Assembly: GCF_024979295.1 (NCBI RefSeq)
Contig: NZ_JANLCJ010000007.1
Location: 1-64,000 of the forward strand
DNA: 64,000 bases
Direction of reading: 5' to 3'
Origin: Herbiconiux daphne
Lineage (GTDB): Bacteria; Actinomycetota; Actinomycetes; Actinomycetales; Microbacteriaceae
How positions within the stretch are numbered: the first letter of the stretch is position 1; each line of letters opens with the position of its first letter. The notes below the pieces were generated by a model. That model saw nothing but the letters and a program-made list of their open reading frames with translations. It was not told where the DNA came from and ran no database searches. A program made the translations under genes and the position numbers. Positions 44,425 through 53,208 of the stretch are shown piece after piece.

Positions 44425-45335
44425 CCGCGGTCGATCGTGGCATCGACCTCGACGTCGAAGTCGACCACCGCAGCCTCCACCGCCACGGCGTCGACCACCC
44501 CCACGGAGTCGGCCGCGGCGTTGCCGATGACGGCGGCCCTCTGCGCGCGAGACACGCGGCCGAAGTACTCGAGGCGGCCGTCGGCGGCTTCGAGCGTGGC
44601 GAGGATGGTCGCGTTGCGCTCGTTGATGCGGGCGGCCGAACCGGCGAGGTCGAACTCGACCGGCAGGTTGTAGTCGAGATAGTGCTCGATGTAGCGCGGT
44701 TCGCCGATGCGCGAGATGGCGAGCACGCCGGCGAGCAGCCGCTCGAGCCACGGCTCGATGATGGCGAACGTGCGCCCCACGTCGTGCCCCGGGAAGTAGG
44801 CCGACATCAGCGCGAAGAGGTGCCACTGCACCAGTTCTTGCATGGCCACGCGCTCGTGCCGGGCGATCACGCGTGACACCTCGACGCTGCCGAGGTCGAG
44901 CGGGTCTTCAGCGAACAGCTCGGGGCAGAACTCCTCGACCGGCAGAGGCTGAGCGCCGCCGTCGGCGCCCTTGATGATGGTGCGGGCCACGCCCACGATG
45001 CGCACGCCCTCGGGCGCGTTCTCGAGCACGGCGAATGTCACCGAACGGGCGTCGTCGGCGTCGCGGTCGGTGCCGTCGTCGGAGAGGTCGGAGGGGTCGA
45101 GCTGGCCGGTCTGGTCGACGTAGACGCGCCGGCGGAACTCGAAATGCTGACGGTAGACGTCTTCGAAGCCCGGCAGGGCGACGCCGTTGACGGCGATGAT
45201 GCCGGTCGCCAGACGGGCTTCGGGCTCGGCGATGAACGCCGAAGAGCCCGCGATGATCGGGATGACCGCCGCGTTTGTTACCGAACGGTCAATTCGCGAC
45301 ACCGTGCCACTTTCGCGACAGCATCTGGTCGCCAT
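44421..45335 (-). CDS. LuxI/FeeM-like N-acyltransferase-fold protein
   Basis: 304 residues. The core RQHFEFRRRVYVDQTGQL, VRIVGVARTII and DLGSVEVSRVIARHERV match the autoinducer-synthase/N-acyl-amino-acid-synthase (FeeM) type of GNAT fold. The Arg-Val-Tyr-Val and Glu-Val-Ser-Arg positions correspond to the substrate and acyl-donor region of that family. Start is uncertain: ATG 45335 or GTG 45302 (VSRIDRS) after GAAAGTGG. The C-terminal 35 residues form an acidic Val-Asp tail. With the ThiF-like gene it could make an N-acylated signal or metabolite, an inference. A palindromic operator and a TetR gene are divergent. Confidence 0.7.
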   Translation of the reverse strand: MATRCCRESGTVSRIDRSVTNAAVIPIIAGSSAFIAEPEARLATGIIAVNGVALPGFEDVYRQHFEFRRRVYVDQTGQLDPSDLSDDGTDRDADDARSVTFAVLENAPEGVRIVGVARTIIKGADGGAQPLPVEEFCPELFAEDPLDLGSVEVSRVIARHERVAMQELVQWHLFALMSAYFPGHDVGRTFAIIEPWLERLLAGVLAISRIGEPRYIEHYLDYNLPVEFDLAGSAARINERNATILATLEAADGRLEYFGRVSRAQRAAVIGNAAADSVGVVDAVAVEAAVVDFDVEVDATIDRG

Positions 45336-45453
45336 TCATCTCACGGAGCACTTCGAATCCTCCGACTTCAAGGGGTGGATGGCCGTCCGGCGTGTCCGCG
45401 TGCTGCACGCTGCCGTTGACCTGAGCATAGAAGCGCGGCAAGTCGTTTGCAAC

Positions 45454-45472
45454 TTGAGACGTTATGTCTCAA
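45454..45472. promoter_or_regulatory. Palindromic operator in the TetR/acyltransferase divergent promoter
   Basis: A perfect dyad TTGAGAC-gttat-GTCTCAA 22 bp before the TetR start, in the 159-bp gap between divergent genes. Typical size and position of a TetR site. Confidence 0.75.
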
Positions 45473-45494
45473 AATGGTGCTGAGAGGGGCGATC

Positions 45495-46361
45495 ATGTCT
45501 GAAAACAGCTGGACCAAGTCTGCGACGGGGCGCACACGAGTTCCTAAAGACGAGGTCCGCACGAAGCTGCTCGACACGGCCATGGCGCTCGTGCAGGCCA
45601 ACGGTCTGACCGTCGGTTTCGAGCATCTGCTGATGGACGATCTGATCAAGGAGGCGGGCGTTCCCCGCAGCTCGGTCTACCGCATCTGGGAGTCGAAGGA
45701 GGCCTTCTTCGAAGAGCTCCTGAGCGAGGTCGCCAACCAGGTCTCCCCCGGTCGCGCCGACGAGGAATCGCTCGTCGCCACATGGGAGTATCTCGGCTTC
45801 CGGGCCGACGAACTGCGCACCCCCGAGGGCCGCCGCCGCATTCTCGTCGACGTCACCGGCCTCGCCGCCGAGCAGAACTTCGAGTCGGTCACGTCGTCGG
45901 TGCAGTGGCGCACCTACGTGGCCCTGTCGTCGACCGCCCTGAGCTACCCCGACTCCCGCGTGCGGGAGCGCATCATCGAGGCGCTGCGCAACAGCGAGCT
46001 GGCGTTCCTCGACCAGATGGAGGTGTTCTACCGCAACATCGTTCCCGCGGTCGGCTACCGCCTGCGCCCCGACCTCAACGACGACTACCGCCCCCTGGTC
46101 GTGGCGGCCGCCGCCATCATCGAGGGCCTCGGCATCTCGCGCACCACCATCCCCGACCTCGTCGAGGGCCGCTACAACGTCGACAATGAGGGCCGGCCGG
46201 CCGAGGTGTCGCTCGCGGCCATCAGCTACCACGCCATCATCATGGCGTTCATCGTGCCCGACCCCACCTACGACGCCGAGGCCGCCATCGCCCGGCTCAG
46301 CTCGGGCATCGACGAGATGCCGATGGTGCAGCCGCGCAGCCGCAGCGCCATCGAGGAGTAA
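45495..46361 (+). CDS. TetR-family regulator of the divergent ThiF/acyltransferase operon
   Basis: About 288 residues from ATG 45495, GAGAGGGG upstream. Helix-turn-helix with LLMDDLIKEAGVPRSSVYRIWESKEA, then a long ligand domain with RTYVALSSTALSYPDSRVRERI and IIEGLGISRTTIPD. It is longer than most TetR proteins. It should bind the TTGAGAC palindrome and repress itself and the divergent pair. Inducer unknown; a signal-like product of the acyltransferase would be a natural guess. Confidence 0.85.
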   Translation: MSENSWTKSATGRTRVPKDEVRTKLLDTAMALVQANGLTVGFEHLLMDDLIKEAGVPRSSVYRIWESKEAFFEELLSEVANQVSPGRADEESLVATWEYLGFRADELRTPEGRRRILVDVTGLAAEQNFESVTSSVQWRTYVALSSTALSYPDSRVRERIIEALRNSELAFLDQMEVFYRNIVPAVGYRLRPDLNDDYRPLVVAAAAIIEGLGISRTTIPDLVEGRYNVDNEGRPAEVSLAAISYHAIIMAFIVPDPTYDAEAAIARLSSGIDEMPMVQPRSRSAIEE

Positions 46362-46431
46362 GCGGAGCACGCAGCGAGAGCAGGGCGATCGGCGATCGGC
46401 GCCCGGCTTTTGGGGTCGACTTCGGCCCGGC

Positions 46432-47649
46432 TCACGAGTCGTAGGCGAACAGCAGCCGCAGCTCGCCGTCGACGAGACTCACCGTCGAGCGCCCGAACAC
46501 CGCGTTCATCACAGTGATGAACGCACCGAAGCGCAGCCGCACCCCGGCCTCGCTCTGCGAGCACGGCATGCGCAGGAACACGCTGCGGTGCCCGCCCAGG
46601 TCGTTGATGCGCACGTGCACCGGTTCGATGACGGATGTCACGGCCACAGGCCCGAGGCCGGCTTGCCCCCACTCGGCGTCCGCCACCAGCGCCGCCACCG
46701 TCTGCTGCTCCCGCCGGTCGGCGAGCAGGGCGGTGAGAAGCGCCCGCAGGGCCGCCTTCTGCTCCATCGAGAAGGCGTCGGCGGCCGCCCGCTCGTCGTG
46801 CACGATGAGTTCGCCCGGATGCGCGCGCTCCATGCGCTGCAGCCAGGGCAGGCTCATGTCGGTGAAGAGCACCGAGCGCATGACCGCCGAGATGCGCCGC
46901 GCCTGAGCCGCGTCGTCGGCGCTCACCTCACACCGCGCCAGGATGCCCTCGAGAAACGGCACCACTTCCACGCTGAGCGCGTCGCGACCCGACTCGCGCA
47001 GCAGCTCGCGCAACCGGATGCGCACGCGGCGGCTCAGGCCGCTCTGCTCCCGCACGCGGGTCTCGCTCTCGCGCGAGAGGGTGAGGCTCATGCGGTAGGA
47101 GAACACCGCCGCTCCCACCCCGAAGAGCACGATCGGGGTGCTGGCGATCACCGCGGCCGTGAGCGGTGACGCGAGCTCGGGCATCGAGAAGGTCTCGACC
47201 GCCGCGGTCGTTCCGACGATCACGGTCGAGGCCGCGGCGCCGGCGGCGAGGTCGCGGCCGGGCCGGTACTCGGCGAAGATCACCAGCGTCACCCCCACCA
47301 CCAATGGACCCCAGTTGCTCCAGATGTAATTGGTCGTTCCCCACGCGCTGAGACTCGACGACACCGATGCGAGGTTCGCGACGGCGACCGTGGCAGCGAA
47401 GCCACCGAGACCGACCGGGCTGTGCACCGGGTCGGTCACCACGAGGGCGCTGAGCCCGGTGACCACCACGAACAAAATGGCGGCCACGGCGAAGAAGGGC
47501 TGATCGATCTCATCGACCATCACGATCGTTCGCACGAGGGCGAACACCATCATGACGATGACGACCACGCCTACAACGGGGTAACGGCTGCGGATGCTGA
47601 TGGGGTCGAGTCGCTGCGGCACGCCTCGCCAGAGCAGGAAGCCGATCAT
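46432..47649 (-). CDS. Membrane protein paired with a histidine kinase
   Basis: 405 residues. Six to seven membrane segments in the first half (VVGVVVIVMMVFALVRTIVM, FFAVAAILFVVVTGLSALVV and others) are followed by a cytoplasmic domain of about 190 residues. That domain ends GVRLRFGAFITVMNAVFGRS and resembles a degenerate kinase-type output domain, with no clear ATP-binding N or G boxes. Start ATG 47649 overlaps the kinase stop (ATGA), so they are coupled. Likely a sensor or regulator partner of the kinase. Confidence 0.7.
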   Translation of the reverse strand: MIGFLLWRGVPQRLDPISIRSRYPVVGVVVIVMMVFALVRTIVMVDEIDQPFFAVAAILFVVVTGLSALVVTDPVHSPVGLGGFAATVAVANLASVSSSLSAWGTTNYIWSNWGPLVVGVTLVIFAEYRPGRDLAAGAAASTVIVGTTAAVETFSMPELASPLTAAVIASTPIVLFGVGAAVFSYRMSLTLSRESETRVREQSGLSRRVRIRLRELLRESGRDALSVEVVPFLEGILARCEVSADDAAQARRISAVMRSVLFTDMSLPWLQRMERAHPGELIVHDERAAADAFSMEQKAALRALLTALLADRREQQTVAALVADAEWGQAGLGPVAVTSVIEPVHVRINDLGGHRSVFLRMPCSQSEAGVRLRFGAFITVMNAVFGRSTVSLVDGELRLLFAYDS

Positions 47650-48842
47650 GCGTCGTCCCACGAGTGCTCGGGCGCCGCGGGCAGGGTGAACATGTAGGCC
47701 GTTCCGCTGCCCGGTGAGGTCCAGAGCTGGGCTTCGCCTCCGGCGTCGCGGATGCGCCCCCTGATCGACTGGGCCACCCCGAGCCGGTCGGCCGGCACCG
47801 CAGCCGAGTCGAAGCCCGTGCCCGCGTCGGCGAGCATCACGACCACGGCATCCGGAGCCCCGTCGACCACGATCTCGGCGTGATCGACGCCGGAATGCTG
47901 CCGCACGTTCACGAGTGCCTGGCGCACGGCGAGCGCGAGCGCCGTCGAGGTGGCCGCGGTGAGGCGGTGCAGCGACGCGAGGTCGCCCGACACGTCGATC
48001 GAGAGGCCCTCGCCCCGGCTCGCGGCCAGCACTCCGGCGAACGCGGGGGTGAGTGCGGCCGGGCTCGACTCGCTGCCCTCGGCGGGCCACCAGGCACCCT
48101 GCGCGATCATGGCCAGGTCGCGCTCGACAGCGGTTCGCTCGGCCGGGCTCAGGGGCCCGGGCTCGTGGTGCGACAGCACGGTGAGCTCGCTCAGCACCGT
48201 GTCGTGAAAGAGCGACACCACCTGCGACTCGAGCTCCTGCTGGTAGTTCACGGCGTCGACCTCGCGCCGGGCCCTGGCGACCGCGCGCCGGTCGGCGGCC
48301 GACCTCCGGTAGAGCGCGAGGCTCAGCCCCGAGATGAGCAGCAGCACGATCGTGGCCACGAGGGTGAGGTAGTCGAACGCCGGATAGCGGCCGGCCTCCA
48401 CGGCTGCACAGAGCACGGCGACCTGACCCCACAGGTAGGCGACCGTGATGAAGACGAACGAGCGCACCCCGACAGCGACGGGAGCGATCGTATAGATGAT
48501 GGCCACCTGCGGCAGCGCCAGGATGAACGGCGACTCCACGATCGATTCCGGCGCGTTCGCGATGATGACCGAGGAGTAGAAGCTGAGACTCGTGACGGCG
48601 AGGGCGAGCGACACCGCCATCGCGGGCGTGCTGCGCGGAAAGTGCGCGAGGCACGCGAGCACCGCGATCGGCAGCAGGAAGAGCAAGGCCGGCCAGGCGT
48701 TGTGGGAGGGCGAGTTGAGGTTGCGCAGCACCACGAGCACGATGCAGATGCCGAGCGAACTGCAGCCGAGAGCCATCGTGGCGCTCGACAGCGCGAGCAC
48801 CGTGCTCTTCGCGGTCGCGTCACGCGGCATCCCCACTGCCAT
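47646..48842 (-). CDS. Sensor histidine kinase, NarX/DesK-type
   Basis: 398 residues from ATG 48842 with AAAGGGG 5 nt upstream. About six membrane segments, then a dimerisation part with FHDTVLSELTVLSHHE; the His in FHDT is the likely phosphoacceptor. The ATPase domain has ALVNVRQHSGVDHAEI (N box), ADAGTGFD (G1) and TSPGSGTAYMF (G2). No response-regulator gene is adjacent; the gene downstream is another membrane protein. Stimulus unknown. Confidence 0.85.
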   Translation of the reverse strand: MAVGMPRDATAKSTVLALSSATMALGCSSLGICIVLVVLRNLNSPSHNAWPALLFLLPIAVLACLAHFPRSTPAMAVSLALAVTSLSFYSSVIIANAPESIVESPFILALPQVAIIYTIAPVAVGVRSFVFITVAYLWGQVAVLCAAVEAGRYPAFDYLTLVATIVLLLISGLSLALYRRSAADRRAVARARREVDAVNYQQELESQVVSLFHDTVLSELTVLSHHEPGPLSPAERTAVERDLAMIAQGAWWPAEGSESSPAALTPAFAGVLAASRGEGLSIDVSGDLASLHRLTAATSTALALAVRQALVNVRQHSGVDHAEIVVDGAPDAVVVMLADAGTGFDSAAVPADRLGVAQSIRGRIRDAGGEAQLWTSPGSGTAYMFTLPAAPEHSWDDA

Positions 48843-48888
48843 CGAGACCCCTTTCGATACTCTTCGAGTCTCGCACGGGATGCGGCGT

Positions 48889-48931
48889 GACGAGGCCCGC
48901 TCCCTGATCGAGGGAACGGGCCTTCCTCGTC
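48889..48931. terminator. Hairpin between the kinase and VanZ-like gene promoters
   Basis: Stem GACGAGGCCCG.TCCC/GGGA.CGGGCC.CCTCGTC (48889-48931) with a central loop. Both neighbours are transcribed away from it, so it may be a barrier or a regulatory hairpin. The remainder of the 307-bp gap (48843-49149) holds a TAAGAT -10-like box at 49115-49120. Confidence 0.6.
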
Positions 48932-49149
48932 TGCAGGCCGAGCACACTCGGGCTGCGCTCGCACCGAAAGACGATCGTCACGCCGCCCGGTCTTCGGCGC
49001 GCAGATTCCATACTTCATGCGTTCGCAGCGATGCGCCCTACCCCAATTGGAGGGGTGGACGCCGGCGGACCTTTCCTGGGCTCGGTGCATCAATTCGTGA
49101 CGCGGGAGGCACGATAAGATCGACCGATCCCCAGTCGAGAGCAGGCACC

Positions 49150-49644
49150 CTGAACAATCCGACGATCACCCGCCGTGTCGCAGCCGTTCTGCTTGCCGCC
49201 TACGGGCTCGTCGTCATTCTCATCGTCGCCTGGCCGGTGCCGGTCGACAAAGACGCGCACGGCTTCATCCTGAAGCTGCTGCGACTGCTGCACGAGCGTG
49301 ATCTGCTGATGTTCCTTGGCTACGCTCAGATCGAGTTCACGGCGAACGTGGCGATGTTCGTGCCGATCGGCGTGCTCGTGGGCGTGTTGTTCGGGCGGCG
49401 GCACTGGGGGTGGGCCGTCGGCGTCGGGTTCGCGGCATCCAGTGCCATCGAACTCGCCCAGTGGGTGCTGCTGCCCGGTCGTTACGGCACTCCCGACGAC
49501 GTCATCGCCAACACGCTCGGCACGCTCGTGGGGGCGCTGCTCGCCGGCAGCTTCCTGCGCCACCAAGCCCGTCAGCAGCAGGCGACGGATGCCGTGACCA
49601 CACCGCGCTCGGAGCCCGACCCTACGGGCGGCATCCGCATCTGA
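49150..49644 (+). CDS. VanZ-like membrane protein, apparent CTG start
   Basis: About 164 residues in the VanZ family: TRRVAAVLLAAYGLVVILIV, TANVAMFVPIGVLVGVLFGR, AIELAQWVLLPGRYGTPDDV, IANTLGTLVGALLAG. The family's Asn, Glu and Asp positions in these membrane segments are present. No ATG, GTG or TTG occurs in frame between a distant upstream ATG and the first helix; the only plausible start is CTG 49150. A TAAGAT box at 49115-49120 suggests the transcript begins about 25 nt upstream of it. Family role: glycopeptide resistance or phosphate-linked envelope functions, uncertain here. Confidence 0.7.
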   Translation: MNNPTITRRVAAVLLAAYGLVVILIVAWPVPVDKDAHGFILKLLRLLHERDLLMFLGYAQIEFTANVAMFVPIGVLVGVLFGRRHWGWAVGVGFAASSAIELAQWVLLPGRYGTPDDVIANTLGTLVGALLAGSFLRHQARQQQATDAVTTPRSEPDPTGGIRI

Positions 49645-49699
49645 GCGCGGCCAACGCCGCCCGCGGTGCGAGGTCGTAGAGGACGTCGCGCGGATGGCT

Positions 49700-49909
49700 T
49701 CAGAAGGGTCCGACAGAGCCGCCGTAGCGGTGCGCCATCCCGGCTCCGGAGGCCGAGTCGCCGGCGGAGTCGGAGCGGTTGCGGCCAGGTTGGTCGCGGG
49801 CGTCGAGGCGGTCGTCGTAGTCTTTCGCGCGATGCCGGCGCACACCGATGAGCACGCCGACGCCGGCCACGAGCAGGGCCAGAACGAGCAGGATGATCAC
49901 GAATTCCAT
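49700..49909 (-). CDS. Small membrane protein with conserved cytoplasmic tail
   Basis: 69 residues. One N-terminal helix (MEFVIILLVLALLVAGVGVL) then a polar tail HRAKDYDDRLDARDQPGRNR ending YGGSVGPF. Unrecognised. A second, incomplete copy of the tail is found at 53895-54056 (see there), so this is a local paralogue family. Confidence 0.7.
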   Translation of the reverse strand: MEFVIILLVLALLVAGVGVLIGVRRHRAKDYDDRLDARDQPGRNRSDSAGDSASGAGMAHRYGGSVGPF

Positions 49910-50146
49910 ACCTCCAATCTACAGTTGTCGCCAATGCTGGCCCAATGTCTCAGGCTCCTCCCAGCGCCCCACGCCTTCGGGGGCTGGTCACTCTGCCCGA
50001 GACTTTCTAGCATTGGGGGTGCAGGGTCGATCGGCATCCCCACCCACGCCCACCCCCACCGCTCGCCTGCAGCCTGCTGGGCCGACGACGTCGAGTGTCT
50101 CGCCCGCGTGCTCCATTTGGTCCAGCGACCGGAAGGAGACCGTGCC

Positions 50147-50377
50147 GTGACCGACCCCGTCACCCATTACGCCGTGCAGAAGTTCGGTGCGCACGCCCGC
50201 CCGAGAATCACGGGCGTCTACGGAGGGGCTGGTGGGTGGCATCCGCCCGCCGACCCCGATCTGCGGCTGACGCGCGACACGGCGGAGCGGTTGAGAGCCG
50301 AGGGGGTCACGATGGTGAGGGTGCGCTGGCGTCTCAAAACCCACGAGATCATCGTGCGGCGCTACCTGGGCGAGTGA
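50147..50377 (+). CDS. Hypothetical protein, 76 residues
   Basis: GTG 50147, AAGGAG 10 nt upstream. Begins MTDPVTHYAVQKFGAHARPR, contains ITGVYGGAGGWHPPADPDLR and ends HEIIVRRYLGE. Basic, soluble, no known motif. Upstream 49910-50146 has nothing I can name. Confidence 0.6.
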   Translation: MTDPVTHYAVQKFGAHARPRITGVYGGAGGWHPPADPDLRLTRDTAERLRAEGVTMVRVRWRLKTHEIIVRRYLGE

Positions 50378-50407
50378 ATGGCGCCGCGAGCGGTTCCGGG
50401 CCAGGCG

Positions 50408-51451
50408 TCAGTCGGAGCGTGGCACGGATCCACCCACGACCCATGCCGCGAGCGCCGAGCGGCTCGACATGCCCAGCTTGCGGAGAGCGTTGCTGACGTG
50501 CCGTTCCACCGTGCGCTCAGAAAGAAACATGCGGGCGGCGATGGCGCGATTGGACTCTCCCGTGGCGACCCTCCGTGCCACCTCCCACTCGCGCGGCGAC
50601 AGGGGGCTCTCGTGCCGTTCGAGCTGTGCCAGTTCGTGTCGCGCGCTCGCCGCGTACCAGGGTGCATTCATCGCCTCCGCCCGGTTGACGGCATCCTCGA
50701 ACCACAGTGTCGCCGCGGAGCGATCCCCTAGAAAGGCGCACAAGCGTGCAAGGGGGAGACTCACGGGGCCGCCGTACGGCGTCGTCGCTGCGCCGGTGAC
50801 GTGCTGATGCGCATAGGGCTCCAGCGCCTTTCGGAGCCGAGCCGCGGCGGAGACATCGCGGGCGATGATCGCGTTCTCGGCGTAGCCGCTCATCGCGATG
50901 AGCCACTCGACCGACTCCTTCGGCATCGCATCGAGGTGCGGCGCGATGGCGCGCCAAATGGTATTCGCCTCGTCGATTCGATCCAATCCGACCAACAAGC
51001 CTGCCCGCCACCCCTGTGCGAAAAACGGCGCACCCGCGAGAGCCTGCCGAACCTCAGCTTCGATCTCGTCGAGTCCCTCGCCGGTGCGGCGCGCAAAAGC
51101 CGAACGGATGATCAGAGCCATCCAGTCTGCGCCGTCGACTCCGGCGCTTTCTCCGAGCTGAGTCATGTCATGGATGAGGCTGGGGATGTCCGCGAGGCGA
51201 TCTTCAAGAAGCGCCAAGCAGGTCTTCACGCTGGCAAGCCTCCAGTGCCAAGCGGGGGCAGGATGCCGGGACACGACCGCCGCGAACTCCATCAACTCGG
51301 TGTCGAACTCCAGCCGCCGCCCGAGCTGCAGTAGCGCGTCGAGCCGCCAGAGTCGCCCCCATGCGGAGATGTCATCATCGGAGGCCGCAGAGCCCAGCTC
51401 GACGAGACGGTCACCGATGCACATCGGTCGTCGGCGACGGATAGGGCTCAT
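50408..51451 (-). pseudogene. LuxR-type regulator remnant, N-terminus missing
   Basis: 347 codons. The C-terminal helix-turn-helix is intact: LSPREWEVARRVATGESNRA, IAARMFLSERTVERHVSNAL. Before it lies a TPR-like helical region of about 270 residues. Full relatives are about 900 residues with an N-terminal AAA domain, which is absent. The frame begins only where the neighbouring membrane protein gene is cut (around 51425), so a deletion has likely fused the two. The fragment may still bind DNA through its C-terminal domain. Confidence 0.7.
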
Positions 51452-51773
51452 TGCCGAAGGCGCCGACGACGATCTCCCACACGCCGAACAAGCCCAATAT
51501 CGCTGCAGACGCGATTCCGGACACGGCCGCTAATCGCGTGCGGCCCGCAAGCCCCGAACGCCAGAGCGCCCACAGCGCGAACGCTGCGACGAGGTGATGC
51601 AGCCCGAACGCGGTCTGGACGACAAGGTGCCATTCCGGCGTCATCGGGTAACTGAAGACGTCTTCTGGCACCGCGGCAGGCACGAAGATGAGGACCACAG
51701 CCGCAGCTGCCCCCAGAACGCCGGCTATCAAGGCGGCCCACCCGCCCGCCCGGGCCATCTGATGTGATTGCAC
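51411..51773 (-). pseudogene. Truncated four-helix membrane protein
   Basis: GTG 51773 has TAGGAG 5 nt upstream. The protein has helices WAALIAGVLGAAAAVVLIFV, LVVQTAFGLHHLVAAFALWA and SGIASAAILGLFGVWEIVVG, then stops just after PYPSPTTDVHR. In the relatives I recall, YPSPTTD is followed by two more helices. The missing part coincides with the missing start of the LuxR gene. Divergent from the sigma factor gene. Confidence 0.65.
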
Positions 51774-51911
51774 GACCGCTCCTATCCCTGTGATGTCGCT
51801 CCGACGATAAAGGCGGCAGTGAGGGACCGGCATCGGTGGAATCACGCATTCGGGACCACGGAGATCTCCGCGGATGTGTAACACTTTGGCGGACTGAGGA
51901 CATAACAGGAT

Positions 51912-52706
51912 ATGGAACCCAACGAGGATGCGGGCGAGGCGGCCCAATGGGAGCGGGCGCGGGCCGGTGATCAACACGCCTTCGGTGCACTATTCGATCT
52001 GCACAAGGACCGCGTTTTTCGGCACGCCTTCCGGTTGCTGACCAACCGTCCCGATGCGGAGGATGCCCTGGGAACGGTGTTCTTCGAGCTCTGGCGACGA
52101 CTACGCGATGTGCACATTGCGAACGGGTCTGTTCTCCCATGGCTACTCGTGACCACGACGAACACTGCTCTGAACATGCAGCGGGCAACCCGACGTTACG
52201 CGCAGCTGTTGAGCTCTCTCCCACACGACCGCACAGAACGGTCCGCCGAGGAAGAGTCGTTCCTGCGGTCCTCGGCGCTCGATCCCGTCCTGACACAGGC
52301 GATCCGCACCCTGGGTGCGGTCGATCAAGGATTGATCACCCTGGTGTCCATCGAGGACTACTCGATAACGGATGCCGCGGCAGCACTCGGACTCAAAGAC
52401 GGTGCCGCCCGAACCAGGCTTTCGCGTCTCCGAACGAAGCTGCGAACCGAACTTGCAAGGGACCAGGCGCCGCTGGTGGGCCGGCATCGCAGCCTCCTTC
52501 GTGCTCGCTATCACAGGAGCTGCCGGAGTTGCGACCGCCGAACTATCGACACCTCCCGGAACCCCGATCATCGAAACTCTCGGGGAACCGACGAGCGGCA
52601 CTTTCACGGGAACCGGCACGCTCGACCTCGGACCTGTCCCGGCTGGTGCCAATGGGATCGCCGTGACCGTCACCTGTCTCACGGCCGGATCGTTCACGTT
52701 CGGTGA
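51912..52706 (+). CDS. ECF-type RNA polymerase sigma factor, C-terminal extension out of frame
   Basis: Residues 1-184 are a complete SigE-like sigma factor: region 2 in ALFDLHKDRVFRHAFRLLTN with EDALGTVFFELWRRL, and region 4 in DYSITDAAAALGLKDGAART with RLSRLRTKLRTEL. After TELARD the frame continues for about 80 residues antisense-like, unrelated to the family (QAPLVGRHRSLLRARYHRS onward). That stretch overlaps the downstream secreted-protein frame. The likely cause is a deletion joining the end of the sigma gene to the middle of the next gene. Confidence 0.75.
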   Translation: MEPNEDAGEAAQWERARAGDQHAFGALFDLHKDRVFRHAFRLLTNRPDAEDALGTVFFELWRRLRDVHIANGSVLPWLLVTTTNTALNMQRATRRYAQLLSSLPHDRTERSAEEESFLRSSALDPVLTQAIRTLGAVDQGLITLVSIEDYSITDAAAALGLKDGAARTRLSRLRTKLRTELARDQAPLVGRHRSLLRARYHRSCRSCDRRTIDTSRNPDHRNSRGTDERHFHGNRHARPRTCPGWCQWDRRDRHLSHGRIVHVR

Positions 52707-53151
52707 GTTCGGCACCAAGGTCTGCGCCGAGGGCGATGTCAGCACCACGTCGTGGGGAACCGTGCCACTCGGGCTCGATCAGCAACGCACGGTCACCATC
52801 GAGACGACCGCGGACGCGTCCTGGTCGATCAGCGCCGGTTACACCAAGACCATCGAAACGGAGTGGGGAGTCAATGAGGCCGGGCAGACATTCGGAGCCC
52901 CGAAAGGCGACCAGAACCCTGACCTCACGCCCGCCTACGCACTCAACTGCAAGCGGGGATACCTGAGCGCGGCGGAAGTCGACGCCCTGTTCGACGAGAA
53001 CATGACCATGGAAGAGGTGAAGGAGTACATCAACGGCGTGAACCGGTATGACCGGTACCTGAATGTCTACGATTCAGACGGAGTCACCGTCATCGGGCAG
53101 GCTCTCGTGCCTGGCACCGACTCCGAACCGATCACTATCAACTGCCCCTAA
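52372..53151 (+). pseudogene. Sigma-linked membrane-anchored protein lacking its native start
   Basis: The real homology begins near 52470: RRRWWAGIAASFVLAITGAA is a membrane anchor, then a beta-rich domain with GTGTLDLGPVPAGANGIAVT, paired Cys, EWGVNEAGQTFGAPKGDQNP and a C-terminal YDSDGVTVIGQ. Relatives, found downstream of ECF sigma genes in other actinobacteria, are similar but start with about 40 further residues. Here those are missing and the reading frame reaches back into the sigma gene. The only in-frame start is ATG 52372 inside the sigma gene. Confidence 0.65.
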
Positions 53152-53208
53152 CGCAGGCCTAATCCTCCAGCGCTGACCGCCGGGTAGACGTGGTCGCGGC
53201 GGGGTCGG

